Assembly (NCBI GenBank): GCA_947460235.1
Contig: CANHGK010000016.1
Span: 1 to 62,190 of the forward strand
From: Paenibacillaceae bacterium
GTDB taxonomy: Bacteria; Bacillota; Bacilli; Paenibacillales; CANHGK01
Length of the DNA stretch: 62,190 bases
Direction: 5' to 3'
The number at the start of each line of letters is the position of its first letter. The first letter of the stretch is position 1. A program made the translations under genes and the position numbers. A model generated the notes under the pieces. It had not been told where the DNA came from. It did no database searches and saw only the letters and a program-made list of their open reading frames with translations. This document shows, piece by piece, positions 17,772-26,468 of the stretch.

Positions 17772-19016
17772 ATGGAATCGCGAAGTTCCAAACATGGGAA
17801 AGTGCAACAGTCAAAAGTAGTTAAAGTATTTATAAATATCGGATCACTTGCATTGATCTTTGGTGCGGTGATCGCCATTTCAAACTGGATGGCGCCGAAT
17901 GTGTTGAACTGGTTATCAGGCAATAAACTTACGCCAGCTGTTGAGGCGATTGCGAGTCCTTCTGTTTCACCAAAAACAACGGGTACACTCGTTGCTGAGT
18001 CGCAGGCGATCGAACCAATCACGACGGCAGCACCTACGAACGAACCGACGGCTTCGCCTGCCGGTTTGACGGATGGACAAGTACGCTTTAATTTGGTTGG
18101 GGATATTATGCTCGGATCTACTGTTGGGGATTATATGAAGCAGAATGGGTACGAACATCCGTATAAATACATACGCAACACACTTCAAGATGCCGATGTT
18201 ACGATTGGTAATTTGGAGGCACCGATTACTGATCGTACGATCGCGGAGTGGAAAACGTACGTCTTTAAAGTGGACAAACAGGCGATACCAGCATTAAAAG
18301 GTGCTGGAGTAGATGTGGTAACCCTTGCTAATAATCATACGTATGATTTTGGTGAACTCGGTTTAACGGATACGCTTGATCATTTAAAAGAAAATGAAAT
18401 TTTATCTGTTGGAGCCGGCAGAAACAGTGAAGAAGCTTATGCACCGGCGATCGTTGAGAAAAATGGCATGAAGATTGCGATCTTTGGATTCAGTCGGATT
18501 TTGCCAACCATAAAGTGGGCGGCCGCACCGGGTAAGATTGGTTTGGCACAAATCTATGATGTAGAGCCATGTAAAGAAGCAATTCGCAAAGTTCGCGGTT
18601 TAGTCGATCTTGTCGTTGTTTATAATCACTGGGGTGTAGAGCGAATGTTGACTCCGAAAAGTTATGAACCGGATGTTGCGCATCAATTAATCGACGCAGG
18701 GGCGGACCTTGTTGTCGGAAGTCATCCTCATGTATTACAAGGGTTCGAACAATATAATGGGAAATGGATTGCATATTCCCTTGGGAATTTTATTTTTACT
18801 TCAAGTGGTTCGTTGTATACGAATGAAACGATGGTGTTACAGGCGACATGTTCAAAACTAGGGGCGTGTCAGTTAAAAATGTTGCCGGCATCAATTGCGC
18901 AAGGTCAACCACAATTAATGGATGCAGCTGCCGGAGCAAAAGTAATTGAACGCGTTAGTCAAGGATCGATTCATGCAAAAGTACTTGCAGATGGTGTCGT
19001 CGAAGCAAATCCTTAA
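17772..19016 (+). CDS. CapA-family membrane-anchored metallophosphoesterase-like protein
   Basis: A 414-aa protein with a short basic N-terminus, one membrane anchor (about 18-38), a Ser/Thr/Pro/Ala-rich stalk, and an extracytoplasmic CapA domain from about residue 104: NLVGDIMLG, GNLEAPIT, LANNHTYDFG, HWGVE, GSHPHVLQGFE and YSLGNFIF, the calcineurin-like metal-binding blocks. Relatives include PgsA/CapA of poly-gamma-glutamate capsule synthesis, but no capB/capC is nearby, so a capsule role is not supported here. The start is ATG 17772 because AAAAGGAG lies about 10 bases upstream; a TTG at 17739 also exists. The MORN protein follows 39 bases later. Confidence 0.88.
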   Translation: MESRSSKHGKVQQSKVVKVFINIGSLALIFGAVIAISNWMAPNVLNWLSGNKLTPAVEAIASPSVSPKTTGTLVAESQAIEPITTAAPTNEPTASPAGLTDGQVRFNLVGDIMLGSTVGDYMKQNGYEHPYKYIRNTLQDADVTIGNLEAPITDRTIAEWKTYVFKVDKQAIPALKGAGVDVVTLANNHTYDFGELGLTDTLDHLKENEILSVGAGRNSEEAYAPAIVEKNGMKIAIFGFSRILPTIKWAAAPGKIGLAQIYDVEPCKEAIRKVRGLVDLVVVYNHWGVERMLTPKSYEPDVAHQLIDAGADLVVGSHPHVLQGFEQYNGKWIAYSLGNFIFTSSGSLYTNETMVLQATCSKLGACQLKMLPASIAQGQPQLMDAAAGAKVIERVSQGSIHAKVLADGVVEANP

Positions 19017-19055
19017 AAATCGAACGAGTTTCGCCCCATTGGGAGGGTTTAAGAG

Positions 19056-20576
19056 ATGCGTACTAGGATTCGTAATTTTCGCACATGGATCACGTTAATC
19101 GTAATTGTTCTTTTTACACAGAGTTTGTTTCCTGTCGTTCATGCGGTCAATATCGGCACGCAAGTTTATATGGAAAAATCAATGATTTCATTTGCGAAAC
19201 CGCCGATTATAATTCACGATACGATGTACGTTGATATGAAATCACTGTTTCGTGCCTTTGGATTGAAATTAACCAAAACCAATGAAAAAGATCAAGTTAA
19301 ATCTGGAATGCCTTCTCCGTCTCCAACGCCTGTCGTTACTCCTGTAGCAAGTGCATTGGCGAGTTCGCTTGCTGAGGAAACTGCTACGCCAGAACCGACA
19401 CCATTCGTGCCGAATGTTCTTGCTACGCAAGGAAAAGACCAAATTGTATTTTATCTAAATGTATCGGGTGTGACGGTTAATGACGTTGAACTCAGCTGGG
19501 ATCAACCGATCACAAAAGTAAATGGGGTATGGTACTTACCACTGCGTGCGTTTGCAGAATGGCAAGGAATGATCGTCCAACGTGCACGTTTTTTGGATAT
19601 GGTATATTTATTGCCGACGGTTCGGCGTTCATTGGATCAATTATTAACCACAAGTGATCAGTGGATTTATGAAGGTGACATATGGAATGGTAAGAAACAG
19701 GGACTTGGAAAGTACTACCTGAATGGTGCATTGATTTATGATGGGAATTTTGAAAATGATTTGATGGATGGCATGGGGAAACTTTATTTGGAAGGTAGAC
19801 TTGTCTATGATGGCGAGTTTTTGGCAAACTATCCCGATGGGTTTGGAACATTCTACGAATCGGACGGTGAAATTTACCAAGGATATTTTGCACACGGAGT
19901 GAAATCAGGCAAGGGTAAATTAAGTCTTGGTCCTGATGTGATGTATGATGGGGATTGGGAATCGGACCAAATGAGTGGTAGTGGTTCATTGTATGATCGC
20001 GGAAAAGCACTTAAATATACAGGTGTGATGAAATTTAATCGCCGTAATGGGTTTGGTACTTCATTTGTGGGCGGTAAAGTAGAATATCGCGGGGATTGGA
20101 AATCCGGCAAACGAAATGGAACGGGCGCATTATTTGATATTAATGATTCTAAAGTTCGTTATGATGGTGAATGGAAAGACAACGTCCAAGATGGGTTTGG
20201 AACGCAAGTGACGTATGGTAAAATTCCTTGGGTTGTGTTAGATGCCAAAGGCACAACATTCGCTTATCGAAGAGATGTTGTATATTGGAATCAAGTTCAA
20301 ATGCGGGCCGGTAAACTTTTCAACAAAGATCGCCGAATGTTTATGTATGTCGGTGATACGAATGAGAATGGATATCCAAATGGGAATGGGACCTTTTATA
20401 TTCAGACCGGAGATGCTGTTCGTACATCTGATCAATTAACGAACTACAGAAAAATAATCGACGGAACATTTAATAACGGTAGATTGTTTGGAGAAGCGAC
20501 GATATATGATGCTAAAAATCGCGCTGTAAAACAAGTTTTTTCTGGAGAAACGATCTGGACGGTCGGATGGGAATGA
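19056..20576 (+). CDS. Secreted MORN-repeat protein with copper amine oxidase-like stalk
   Basis: A 506-aa exported protein. A signal peptide (about 1-30) is followed by two segments resembling the copper amine oxidase N-terminal (stalk) fold (about 32-75 and 131-185), separated by a Pro/Ser/Thr-rich linker. From about residue 202 come eight tandem MORN-type repeats of the form YDG-x-W-x(5)-G-x-G-x-L-Y, then two more degenerate copies near the C-terminus (YVGDTNENGYPNGNG; IDGTFNNGRLFGEA). MORN repeats are beta-hairpin units, mostly known from intracellular eukaryotic and bacterial proteins; here they are extracellular. GGGAGG precedes the ATG. Function is unknown; a cell-wall structural or binding role is inference. 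Confidence 0.85.
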   Translation: MRTRIRNFRTWITLIVIVLFTQSLFPVVHAVNIGTQVYMEKSMISFAKPPIIIHDTMYVDMKSLFRAFGLKLTKTNEKDQVKSGMPSPSPTPVVTPVASALASSLAEETATPEPTPFVPNVLATQGKDQIVFYLNVSGVTVNDVELSWDQPITKVNGVWYLPLRAFAEWQGMIVQRARFLDMVYLLPTVRRSLDQLLTTSDQWIYEGDIWNGKKQGLGKYYLNGALIYDGNFENDLMDGMGKLYLEGRLVYDGEFLANYPDGFGTFYESDGEIYQGYFAHGVKSGKGKLSLGPDVMYDGDWESDQMSGSGSLYDRGKALKYTGVMKFNRRNGFGTSFVGGKVEYRGDWKSGKRNGTGALFDINDSKVRYDGEWKDNVQDGFGTQVTYGKIPWVVLDAKGTTFAYRRDVVYWNQVQMRAGKLFNKDRRMFMYVGDTNENGYPNGNGTFYIQTGDAVRTSDQLTNYRKIIDGTFNNGRLFGEATIYDAKNRAVKQVFSGETIWTVGWE

Positions 20577-20592
20577 ATATAATAATTACCTG

Positions 20593-20629
20593 GTTGTTCT
20601 TCGGAGTTCTTCGGAGAACAACTTTTTTA
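20593..20629 (+). terminator. Terminator after MORN protein gene
   Basis: GTTGTTCT (20593-20600) pairs with AGAACAAC (20615-20622), followed by T6. Confidence 0.88.
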
Positions 20630-20674
20630 TATGCCCCGTATGCCGCGTAGCGGATTGGTATTAATGGCTAAACA

Positions 20675-20709
20675 CAAAAAAATCCGCAAGCATTGGGGAT
20701 GCTCGCGGA
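20675..20709 (-). terminator. Terminator of the YugP-like gene (minus strand)
   Basis: On the minus strand TCCGCGAGCAT pairs with ATGCTTGCGGA, with one wobble, followed by T7. Confidence 0.88.
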
Positions 20710-20728
20710 CCATATTGGTTTGAAACAT

Positions 20729-21421
20729 TTATTCATCTCGATTGCTGTTAAAAATCATGATGTATTTCAATAATTCTAGAACGGAAATTACGGCAGCTGC
20801 TACATAAGTTAAGGCGGCTGCGTTCAATACATGATTGATTCCTTTATGTTCAGAGGGACTCACAAAACCTGAATCAAGTACATAACGTTTCGCGCGCGCA
20901 GTAGCATCAAATTCAACGGGTAATGTGATTAATTGAAATGCAACTGCGCAGGAGAAGAATATGATCCCGAGAAATATCATATTCGTTGAATGAAAGAAAA
21001 ATCCCGCGAGTAATAAAAATGGTGCGACGCCTGATGCAAGGTTGACGACTGGGAAAATATGATGTCGCATCACTAACATAGGATATGAAACTTTATGTTG
21101 GATGGCATGACCGACTTCGTGTGTTGCAACAGCTACTGCGCTGATGGATCTCTCATAATATACAGGCTCACTTAAACGAACTGCTTTGGCGATTGGATCG
21201 TAATGATCTGTTAACGAACCAGGGACGGGTTCGACCGGGATATGTCCAAGACCATTAGCGTCTAACATTCGGCGTGCTGCTTCATATCCTGTCAGGTTAG
21301 ATGACGTGGGTTGGTCGCTATACTTCTGAAAAGTCCCCTTTACGCGAAATTGGGCCCACAAGGATAATCCAAAAGCAATGAAAATCAGAATGTCCATCGG
21401 GTGAAAATAAAATGGTAACAT
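20729..21421 (-). CDS. yugP: Neutral zinc metallopeptidase, YugP family
   Basis: A 230-aa integral membrane peptidase. The zinc motif HEVGHAIQH is present near residue 105, with hydrophobic segments before it (about 5-20) and after it (about 120-165 and near the C-terminus). The fold resembles a minimal membrane-bound M48-like protease; substrates of YugP proteins are not known. TTGGAGG lies upstream of the ATG at a good distance. A monocistronic gene with its own terminator. Confidence 0.9.
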   Translation of the reverse strand: MLPFYFHPMDILIFIAFGLSLWAQFRVKGTFQKYSDQPTSSNLTGYEAARRMLDANGLGHIPVEPVPGSLTDHYDPIAKAVRLSEPVYYERSISAVAVATHEVGHAIQHKVSYPMLVMRHHIFPVVNLASGVAPFLLLAGFFFHSTNMIFLGIIFFSCAVAFQLITLPVEFDATARAKRYVLDSGFVSPSEHKGINHVLNAAALTYVAAAVISVLELLKYIMIFNSNRDE

Positions 21422-21517
21422 GCGAATACCTCCAAACGTTTAATGGGTACTGATCTTTGATTTATATACGATTTTTATGATAAAAAAGTTTCCGTTCGGA
21501 ATTAATTATTTAATTAT

Positions 21518-21534
21518 GTGCTATTTCTTAACAT
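21518..21534 (+). promoter_or_regulatory. Possible GlnR/TnrA site (upstream)
   Basis: TGTGCTATTTCTTAACA matches the TGTNA-N7-TNACA consensus with one mismatch (C for A at position 5). It lies about 60 bases before the amtB -35 element, where TnrA-type activators bind. Confidence 0.5.
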
Positions 21535-21592
21535 TAACTATGAATTTTTATAAAAAAGTTTGTGTTTTTTTCTAAATTCGTTGTTAGAAGAC

Positions 21593-21621
21593 TTGCCATT
21601 CGAATCATCGTTAGCTATAAT
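21593..21621 (+). promoter_or_regulatory. Sigma-A promoter of amtB
   Basis: TTGCCA (21593-21598) and TATAAT (21616-21621) with a 17-base spacer. Confidence 0.85.
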
Positions 21622-21642
21622 CACATTAAAGTTATTACCTCG

Positions 21643-21659
21643 TGTAATAAAATCTAACA
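21643..21659 (+). promoter_or_regulatory. GlnR/TnrA box downstream of the amtB promoter
   Basis: TGTAATAAAATCTAACA is a perfect match to TGTNA-N7-TNACA. It sits about 15 bases after the expected start site, a position that suits repression by GlnR when nitrogen is plentiful. Confidence 0.8.
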
Positions 21660-21678
21660 TAACTAGGAGTGAGTAGAC

Positions 21679-23073
21679 ATGAAGAATTGGTTAGCAGGTC
21701 TTGGGGTTTTAGGTGCTGCTCTAACGTTGCCAGCATTGGCGTTTGCAGCAGACGGCCCGGATAATGTAACACTAGGTGCATCTGCGGATGCGATTTGGGT
21801 GTTCTTAGCTTCTGTACTTGTCATCTTGATGCAAGGCGGCTTCGCATTACTCGAAACGGGTGCAACTCGTATGAAGAATGCAGGTCACGTAGCAGGTAAA
21901 ACAATTTTGACATTTGGTATTTGTGCGTTAGCGTTTTGGGCATTTGGTTTCGGAATCGCATTTGGCGATGGAAACTCATTCATTGGTACAACAGGATTTT
22001 TTATGGATGGCATGGATAGTACTGTATTCGCATCATTAGCATATTCAACAGTTCCGATTAGTATTAAATTCTTGTTTCAAGTGGCATTCGCGGGTGTATC
22101 CCTTGCAATTGTATGGGGCGGATTTGCAGAACGTGGTAAATTATCGGTTTACTTTATCTTCGGTGCATTGTACACGATTTTCGTGTATCCGGTCGTAGCT
22201 CACTGGATCTGGGGCGGCGGTTGGTTGGGAACTGGCGACAACATCGCACAAGATTTTGCGGGTTCAACGGTAGTTCACTTGCAAGGTGCAACGGCAGCAT
22301 TAGTTGCGACAATTTTATTGAAACCTCGTCTTGGTAAATTTAATAAAGATGGTTCACCTAACTTAATTCCTGGTCACAACCAAGTTTATTCTGTACTAGG
22401 TGTAATCTTATTGTTAGTAGGTTGGTTCGGTTTTAACCCAGGTTCAACACTTGGCGCCATGTCACCAGAATTGTTTGGTTTCGTTGCGTTCAACACATTA
22501 ATCGCAGCTTGTGCCGGCGGTGTGGCAGCGATGGTTGTTTCTTGGATTTACTTTGGTAAAGCAGATATTACATCCATGTTGAACGGTGTACTTGCTGCAT
22601 TGGTTGCGATTACCGCATCATGTGCGTACGTAGAGGCGTGGGGCGCATTCGTAATTGGTTTAGTTGCTGGGGTTGTTACGTTCTTTACTGCACAATGGAT
22701 TGAAAAATTCCGCGTTGACGATCCGATCTTTGCTTTCTCCGTTCACGGGGTTGCAGGGATTTGGGGAACGCTTTCCACTGGTTTGTTTGCAAGTGGCGCA
22801 TTAATCGAGAAGTTTGCTTTGTTCGGTCAATCGGGTTTATTCTACGGCGGCGGGTTGCACCAATTGGGCGTTCAAGCAATCGGTGTTTTCTCAGCAATGG
22901 CATATGTAATCGTTGTTTCCGGTATCATTTTATATGTGATTAAATTGACAATTGGTCTACGTGTTACTGAAGAAGAAGAAGTTGTCGGTTTGGATTTAAG
23001 TGAACATGGATCATACGGTTACCCAGAGCAAATGAAAGCTTCATCAACACCTGCATCTGGTTTATCGAAATAA
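21679..23073 (+). CDS. amtB: Ammonium transporter, Amt family
   Basis: A 464-aa inner-membrane ammonium channel. The N-terminus looks like a cleavable signal peptide ending at AFA (about residue 23), as in E. coli AmtB, followed by about 11 membrane segments. The twin pore histidines lie in VVHLQGATAAL and FSVHGVAGIWG, and the family blocks GGFALLETG and GAMSPELFGFVAFN are present. The usual P-II partner gene (glnK) is not next to it; a DUF294 nucleotidyltransferase follows instead. AGGAGTGAG precedes the ATG. The GlnR/TnrA-type boxes upstream predict expression under nitrogen limitation. Confidence 0.96.
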   Translation: MKNWLAGLGVLGAALTLPALAFAADGPDNVTLGASADAIWVFLASVLVILMQGGFALLETGATRMKNAGHVAGKTILTFGICALAFWAFGFGIAFGDGNSFIGTTGFFMDGMDSTVFASLAYSTVPISIKFLFQVAFAGVSLAIVWGGFAERGKLSVYFIFGALYTIFVYPVVAHWIWGGGWLGTGDNIAQDFAGSTVVHLQGATAALVATILLKPRLGKFNKDGSPNLIPGHNQVYSVLGVILLLVGWFGFNPGSTLGAMSPELFGFVAFNTLIAACAGGVAAMVVSWIYFGKADITSMLNGVLAALVAITASCAYVEAWGAFVIGLVAGVVTFFTAQWIEKFRVDDPIFAFSVHGVAGIWGTLSTGLFASGALIEKFALFGQSGLFYGGGLHQLGVQAIGVFSAMAYVIVVSGIILYVIKLTIGLRVTEEEEVVGLDLSEHGSYGYPEQMKASSTPASGLSK

Positions 23074-23106
23074 TCTAGTCTAGGTAAACGTTAAAAGTTA
23101 GTATTT

Positions 23107-23163
23107 GGCACGCTTGGCTTGCATGACCTTGAATTGCGAGGGATGCACAGGCGTGCCTTTTTA
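23107..23163 (+). terminator. Branched terminator after amtB
   Basis: GGCACGC (23107-23113) pairs with GCGTGCC (23151-23157) and is followed by T5. The 37-base loop has an inner TGCAT/ATGCA pairing. Confidence 0.8.
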
Positions 23164-23246
23164 ATATATTTTTATTGTCATCTATTCCGAATCGTACTAC
23201 TCTAAATTTAATGATACGTTCCGACGATGAAGGAGGACGCTTTACC

Positions 23247-24314
23247 TTGACCATGTTAAATTGGATTCGCAATTGGGTTGAACAAATTCAAACTGCACAA
23301 TCGTTAGTGGAATGGAGAACGATCCGAGATCGTTTTCATGCAAAATTAGATACGTCCTCATTTCATTTGGAATCACTTGAGTTAACGCGATGTATTAATG
23401 AATTTCACGATGCAATGATTCGGCGAATTGCGTATTGGAGCATCGAACAAGTGGAACAAGAATTAGGACACAGCACTCCTTCGGAGTATGCTTTTGTATT
23501 GTTTGGTAGCGGTGGAAGGTGCGAACAAACGCCGTGGAGTGATCAGGATAATGGAATTATTTATGAGCTTGTTGATGAATTGAAACAAGTTGAAGTCAAC
23601 GCATTTTTTATGCGTGTTGCAGTCGTGTGGTCGGACGGATTGTGTGAAGTGGGATATCCACCGTGTGTCGGAAATGTGATTTGTACGAATGAACAATGGT
23701 GCCGTTCTTCACTCGGATGGCAACAAATGATTGATTCATGGTGGGAACGTTGTCACTGGGAAGACGTTCGATATTTGCTTATTACAGCAGATGCACGTGT
23801 AATCGCGGGTAACGGAGCGATATGGCAACGAATTCGAGATGCTTATTTATCAAGAGTGCAAGCGAAACCGGAGTTACTGACAGCAATGTTGCGTAATACA
23901 TTGCATCATAAAATTTCGCTTGGTGTATTTGGACACTTTTTGACGGAGCGATACGGGGTCGATGCAGGTGGGATTGATCTTAAATATGGTGGATACATTC
24001 CGATCGTGAATGTGATTCGATTATTAGCGGTACGTCATGGGATTGGTGCATCATCCACTTTGGAACGTTTGGATGGACTTGTACAATTTTATTCGCAAGA
24101 GCAAGTCAATGCCTGGCGCGAAACGTTTTTGGTGATGCTGTTTTGGCGTTCGAATACTCCGTTTGAAATCGAAAATGGAGTTTATACGAGTTCAGGAAAA
24201 ATCAAAGTGAATTCATTATCTTCCGCAAACCAAAAAATCATTAAAAAGGCGCTGCGGGAAGGCATGCAAATGCAGATTTTTCTAAGGCAAAGCCTAAATT
24301 ATAAAAATGAATAG
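23247..24314 (+). CDS. DUF294 nucleotidyltransferase-like protein (GlnD-like)
   Basis: A 355-aa protein of the DUF294 putative nucleotidyltransferase group. The catalytic signature FGSGGR with SDQDNGI (two metal-binding Asp) falls near residues 87-107, followed by a helical C-terminal domain. The fold is related to the uridylyltransferase part of GlnD, but no CBS, HD or ACT domains are attached. The start is TTG 23247, since AAGGAGG ends 10 bases upstream; the ATG at 23253 is somewhat far and the ATG at 23175 has no ribosome site. It sits after amtB and before a DnaQ-type exonuclease. Substrate is unknown; P-II-like modification is a guess from context. Confidence 0.8.
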   Translation: MTMLNWIRNWVEQIQTAQSLVEWRTIRDRFHAKLDTSSFHLESLELTRCINEFHDAMIRRIAYWSIEQVEQELGHSTPSEYAFVLFGSGGRCEQTPWSDQDNGIIYELVDELKQVEVNAFFMRVAVVWSDGLCEVGYPPCVGNVICTNEQWCRSSLGWQQMIDSWWERCHWEDVRYLLITADARVIAGNGAIWQRIRDAYLSRVQAKPELLTAMLRNTLHHKISLGVFGHFLTERYGVDAGGIDLKYGGYIPIVNVIRLLAVRHGIGASSTLERLDGLVQFYSQEQVNAWRETFLVMLFWRSNTPFEIENGVYTSSGKIKVNSLSSANQKIIKKALREGMQMQIFLRQSLNYKNE

Positions 24315-24366
24315 ATCGGCATTCGTAATTTTAATGGTTGACACGAGAGGGAGGTGCGCATGAGCA

Positions 24367-25113
24367 ATGGAAGAGAAACCGAGTATCGGTCAAGTGTGGA
24401 AAATGTACAAGATGGGCGGTATTACTCCAGCGATCACTTCGATGTTCAATGTGCGCACAGCACAACAGATGGCTTTTATCCGCAATATTGCCAAGGAGCA
24501 ACGCTCGCACGATATTATGCATGTTCCATTAAAGGACGTTGAGTATGTTGTGTTCGATTTGGAAACAACGGGTTTTTCTCCGTATCATGGGGATGAAATC
24601 ATTTCAATTGGTGCAGTGAAAATGACCGGGAGTCGCATTTGGAAAAATGAAACATTCTATAGTGTCGTGAATCCGAAACGTCCAATTTCGCGTGAAATTG
24701 AAGAATTAACTGGGATTACGAATGGCATGGCGGAAGCGGCTCCGGATTTAATCCATTCTTTAGAAAAGTTTTTCGCATTTGTTGGGAAAAGTATCCTTGT
24801 TGCTCACGGAACGGGGCACGATAAACATTTTTTGAATTCCGCATTATGGCGCACGTCGCGTGTTAATTTGACGCATCGTATCCTTGATACGATGTTTTTT
24901 GAGCGATGGTTGAATCCGAAACGTCAAAGCATTACGCTAGATGCGTTGATCGATGCATATGAGATTGAAAAACTCGAACGGCATCATGCGCTAGAGGACG
25001 CGCGAATGACCGCGCAGCTTTGGGCATATCAATTAGAGGAACTGATGAATCAGGATATGATTTATTTGTCTGATTTGTATGAGCGCGTAAGTTCGTATCG
25101 TCCGAACGTTTAA
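24367..25113 (+). CDS. DnaQ/PolC-type 3'-5' exonuclease
   Basis: A 248-aa DEDDh exonuclease. Exo I (FDLETTGFSP) is near residue 63, the middle motif (HGTGHDKHFLN) near 151, and Exo III (HHALEDARMTAQ) near 210. The first 55 residues are an extra N-terminal segment of unknown role. The start at 24367 fits GAGGGAGGTG about 10 bases upstream; an ATG at 24360 is in another frame and too close. The order DUF294 protein then DnaQ-like exonuclease suggests an operon. Confidence 0.88.
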   Translation: MEEKPSIGQVWKMYKMGGITPAITSMFNVRTAQQMAFIRNIAKEQRSHDIMHVPLKDVEYVVFDLETTGFSPYHGDEIISIGAVKMTGSRIWKNETFYSVVNPKRPISREIEELTGITNGMAEAAPDLIHSLEKFFAFVGKSILVAHGTGHDKHFLNSALWRTSRVNLTHRILDTMFFERWLNPKRQSITLDALIDAYEIEKLERHHALEDARMTAQLWAYQLEELMNQDMIYLSDLYERVSSYRPNV

Positions 25114-25133
25114 AAGGAGTGGGGGGAGTACGT

Positions 25134-25703
25134 TTGTCTTGGGCGAAATGGTTTGTTTTCGTGTTTTTGATTAGCGTTTGCTTAATCTTATCCTCTTGTA
25201 ATCAATTGGTCATACCCGTTAACGTACCAAATCGCGTTGAATCGTTTGCGATAAGACCTTTGTTCGCACTTCATCAGATGAACTCGGAGCAGTTAAAGGA
25301 TGGAACAAACCTTGTCCTTGGTGGACCATCGAAAACCATTCAAATCCTACATGTGTGGGCGTCGTGGTGTCAACCTTGTGATGAAGAAGCGCCTGAGCTT
25401 GTTCGATTTACAGAAAAACTTCCTGAAGGTGTTACATTCGTTGGGATTAACGCATCTGCGTATGACGACCGAGATGAGGCGCTTGATTTTGCAGAACGTC
25501 ACGATTGGACATTTCCGCTCATTTGGGATCGCGGGGGGGAAATAGTAAAGGCGCTTAAAATAACAAGTTACCCATCTACGGTTTTTGTTGATCAGATGGG
25601 TCAGGCGGTGCTAGTTCATACGGGACCACTTACGGTATCGAAATTGCAAGAAATTACCGAAGCAATTCGTCTGCGTGAATCGCCAAATAAGAAAACCGAG
25701 TAA
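25134..25703 (+). CDS. Thioredoxin-like lipoprotein (ResA/TlpA family)
   Basis: About 189 aa. The N-terminus is a lipoprotein signal (hydrophobic run ending in the lipobox LSSC near residue 21), followed by a thioredoxin fold with WASWCQPC (redox CXXC), a GINASAYDD block and the cis-Pro region SYPSTVFVD. Such proteins act outside the membrane as thiol-disulfide reductants, for example in cytochrome c maturation. The start is uncertain: TTG 25134 is preferred, and a GTG at 25119 overlaps the AAAAGGAG site. Probably the last gene of the run from 23247. Confidence 0.85.
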   Translation: MSWAKWFVFVFLISVCLILSSCNQLVIPVNVPNRVESFAIRPLFALHQMNSEQLKDGTNLVLGGPSKTIQILHVWASWCQPCDEEAPELVRFTEKLPEGVTFVGINASAYDDRDEALDFAERHDWTFPLIWDRGGEIVKALKITSYPSTVFVDQMGQAVLVHTGPLTVSKLQEITEAIRLRESPNKKTE

Positions 25704-25734
25704 CATCGAAATCTAACGATGTTACTCGGTTTTC
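25691..25734. terminator. Bidirectional terminator
   Basis: A perfect 18-bp inverted repeat, GAAAACCGAGTAACATCG (25691-25708) with its complement at 25717-25734. It has A4 and T4 on both flanks, so it can end the thioredoxin-like gene and the convergent TerC gene. It overlaps the 3' end of the former. Confidence 0.92.
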
Positions 25735-26391
25735 TTATTTTTTATACAATCGACCAGCGATGATGACGCCAAGCACGACAATAATTTCAAAGCTCCACAT
25801 AATGAGCGTATTGTTCTGGAAAATTGGTTGTAACAATTGTTCGCTAATCAACATTTTTGCCGCAGTCCATGCCAAGATGGCAGCCCCGATTTCAATGATC
25901 CATGGGTATTTTTCTGTCCACTGAATAAATAATGTACTTCCCCAAACGACAATAGGGACACTAATTAATAATCCGAGTATGACCAATAAGAAGCTTCCGT
26001 GAGCAGCACCTGCTACAGCAATGACGTTATCGATGCCCATGATCGTATCTGCAATCAGAATCGTTCGAATGGCTGCCCACATTCCTGGAGCAACACTGAG
26101 GTTTCCGTGATTAGAATCATCAATAAATAGCTTAAACGCGATCCAAATGAGTAGGATTCCACCGATGGCAAGAAGGCCTGGGATTTTTAATAGCCATACA
26201 ACACAGATTGTCATTAGTGTTCGAATGCCGATTGCTCCAAATGAGCCCCACCATATGACTCGCTTTTGTTGTTCTTTTGGTAAATTTCTTGCGGCGAGCC
26301 CAATCACAATTGCGTTGTCTCCAGCGAGAACAAGGTCAATTGCAATAATCGCAAGTAATGCGGTTAAAAAGTCGATACTGAATAATTCCAT
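25735..26391 (-). CDS. TerC-family membrane protein (YjbE/YkoY type), probable Mn2+ exporter
   Basis: A 218-aa integral membrane protein with about 7 hydrophobic segments and the TerC signatures AIDLVLAGDNAIVIGLAAR and ADTIMGIDNVIAVAG, whose Asp/Asn residues are likely metal ligands. The start is ATG 26391: the ATGGAGG at 26406 supplies the ribosome binding site 8 bases upstream. A yybP-ykoY Mn2+ riboswitch with a terminator lies directly upstream, as for B. subtilis ykoY. This supports a role in manganese export or in loading Mn2+ onto secreted enzymes. Confidence 0.93.
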   Translation of the reverse strand: MELFSIDFLTALLAIIAIDLVLAGDNAIVIGLAARNLPKEQQKRVIWWGSFGAIGIRTLMTICVVWLLKIPGLLAIGGILLIWIAFKLFIDDSNHGNLSVAPGMWAAIRTILIADTIMGIDNVIAVAGAAHGSFLLVILGLLISVPIVVWGSTLFIQWTEKYPWIIEIGAAILAWTAAKMLISEQLLQPIFQNNTLIMWSFEIIVVLGVIIAGRLYKK

Positions 26392-26424
26392 TGCATTCGC
26401 CTCCATTTAATATAGGATAAAAAA

Positions 26425-26458
26425 AGAGCAACTTTTGCCGATTGGCAAAAGCTGCTCT
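26425..26458 (-). terminator. Riboswitch-controlled terminator before TerC gene
   Basis: On the minus strand AGAGCAGCTTTTGCC (26458-26444) pairs with GGCAAAAGTTGCTCT (26439-26425), with one mismatch, and is followed by T7. It stops transcripts unless the riboswitch prevents its formation. Confidence 0.88.
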
Positions 26459-26468
26459 TGGTATGAAC

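Noticed and set aside
17772-19016. Poly-gamma-glutamate capsule locus
   Set aside because: Only the CapA-like gene is present; no capB, capC or ligase genes lie nearby.
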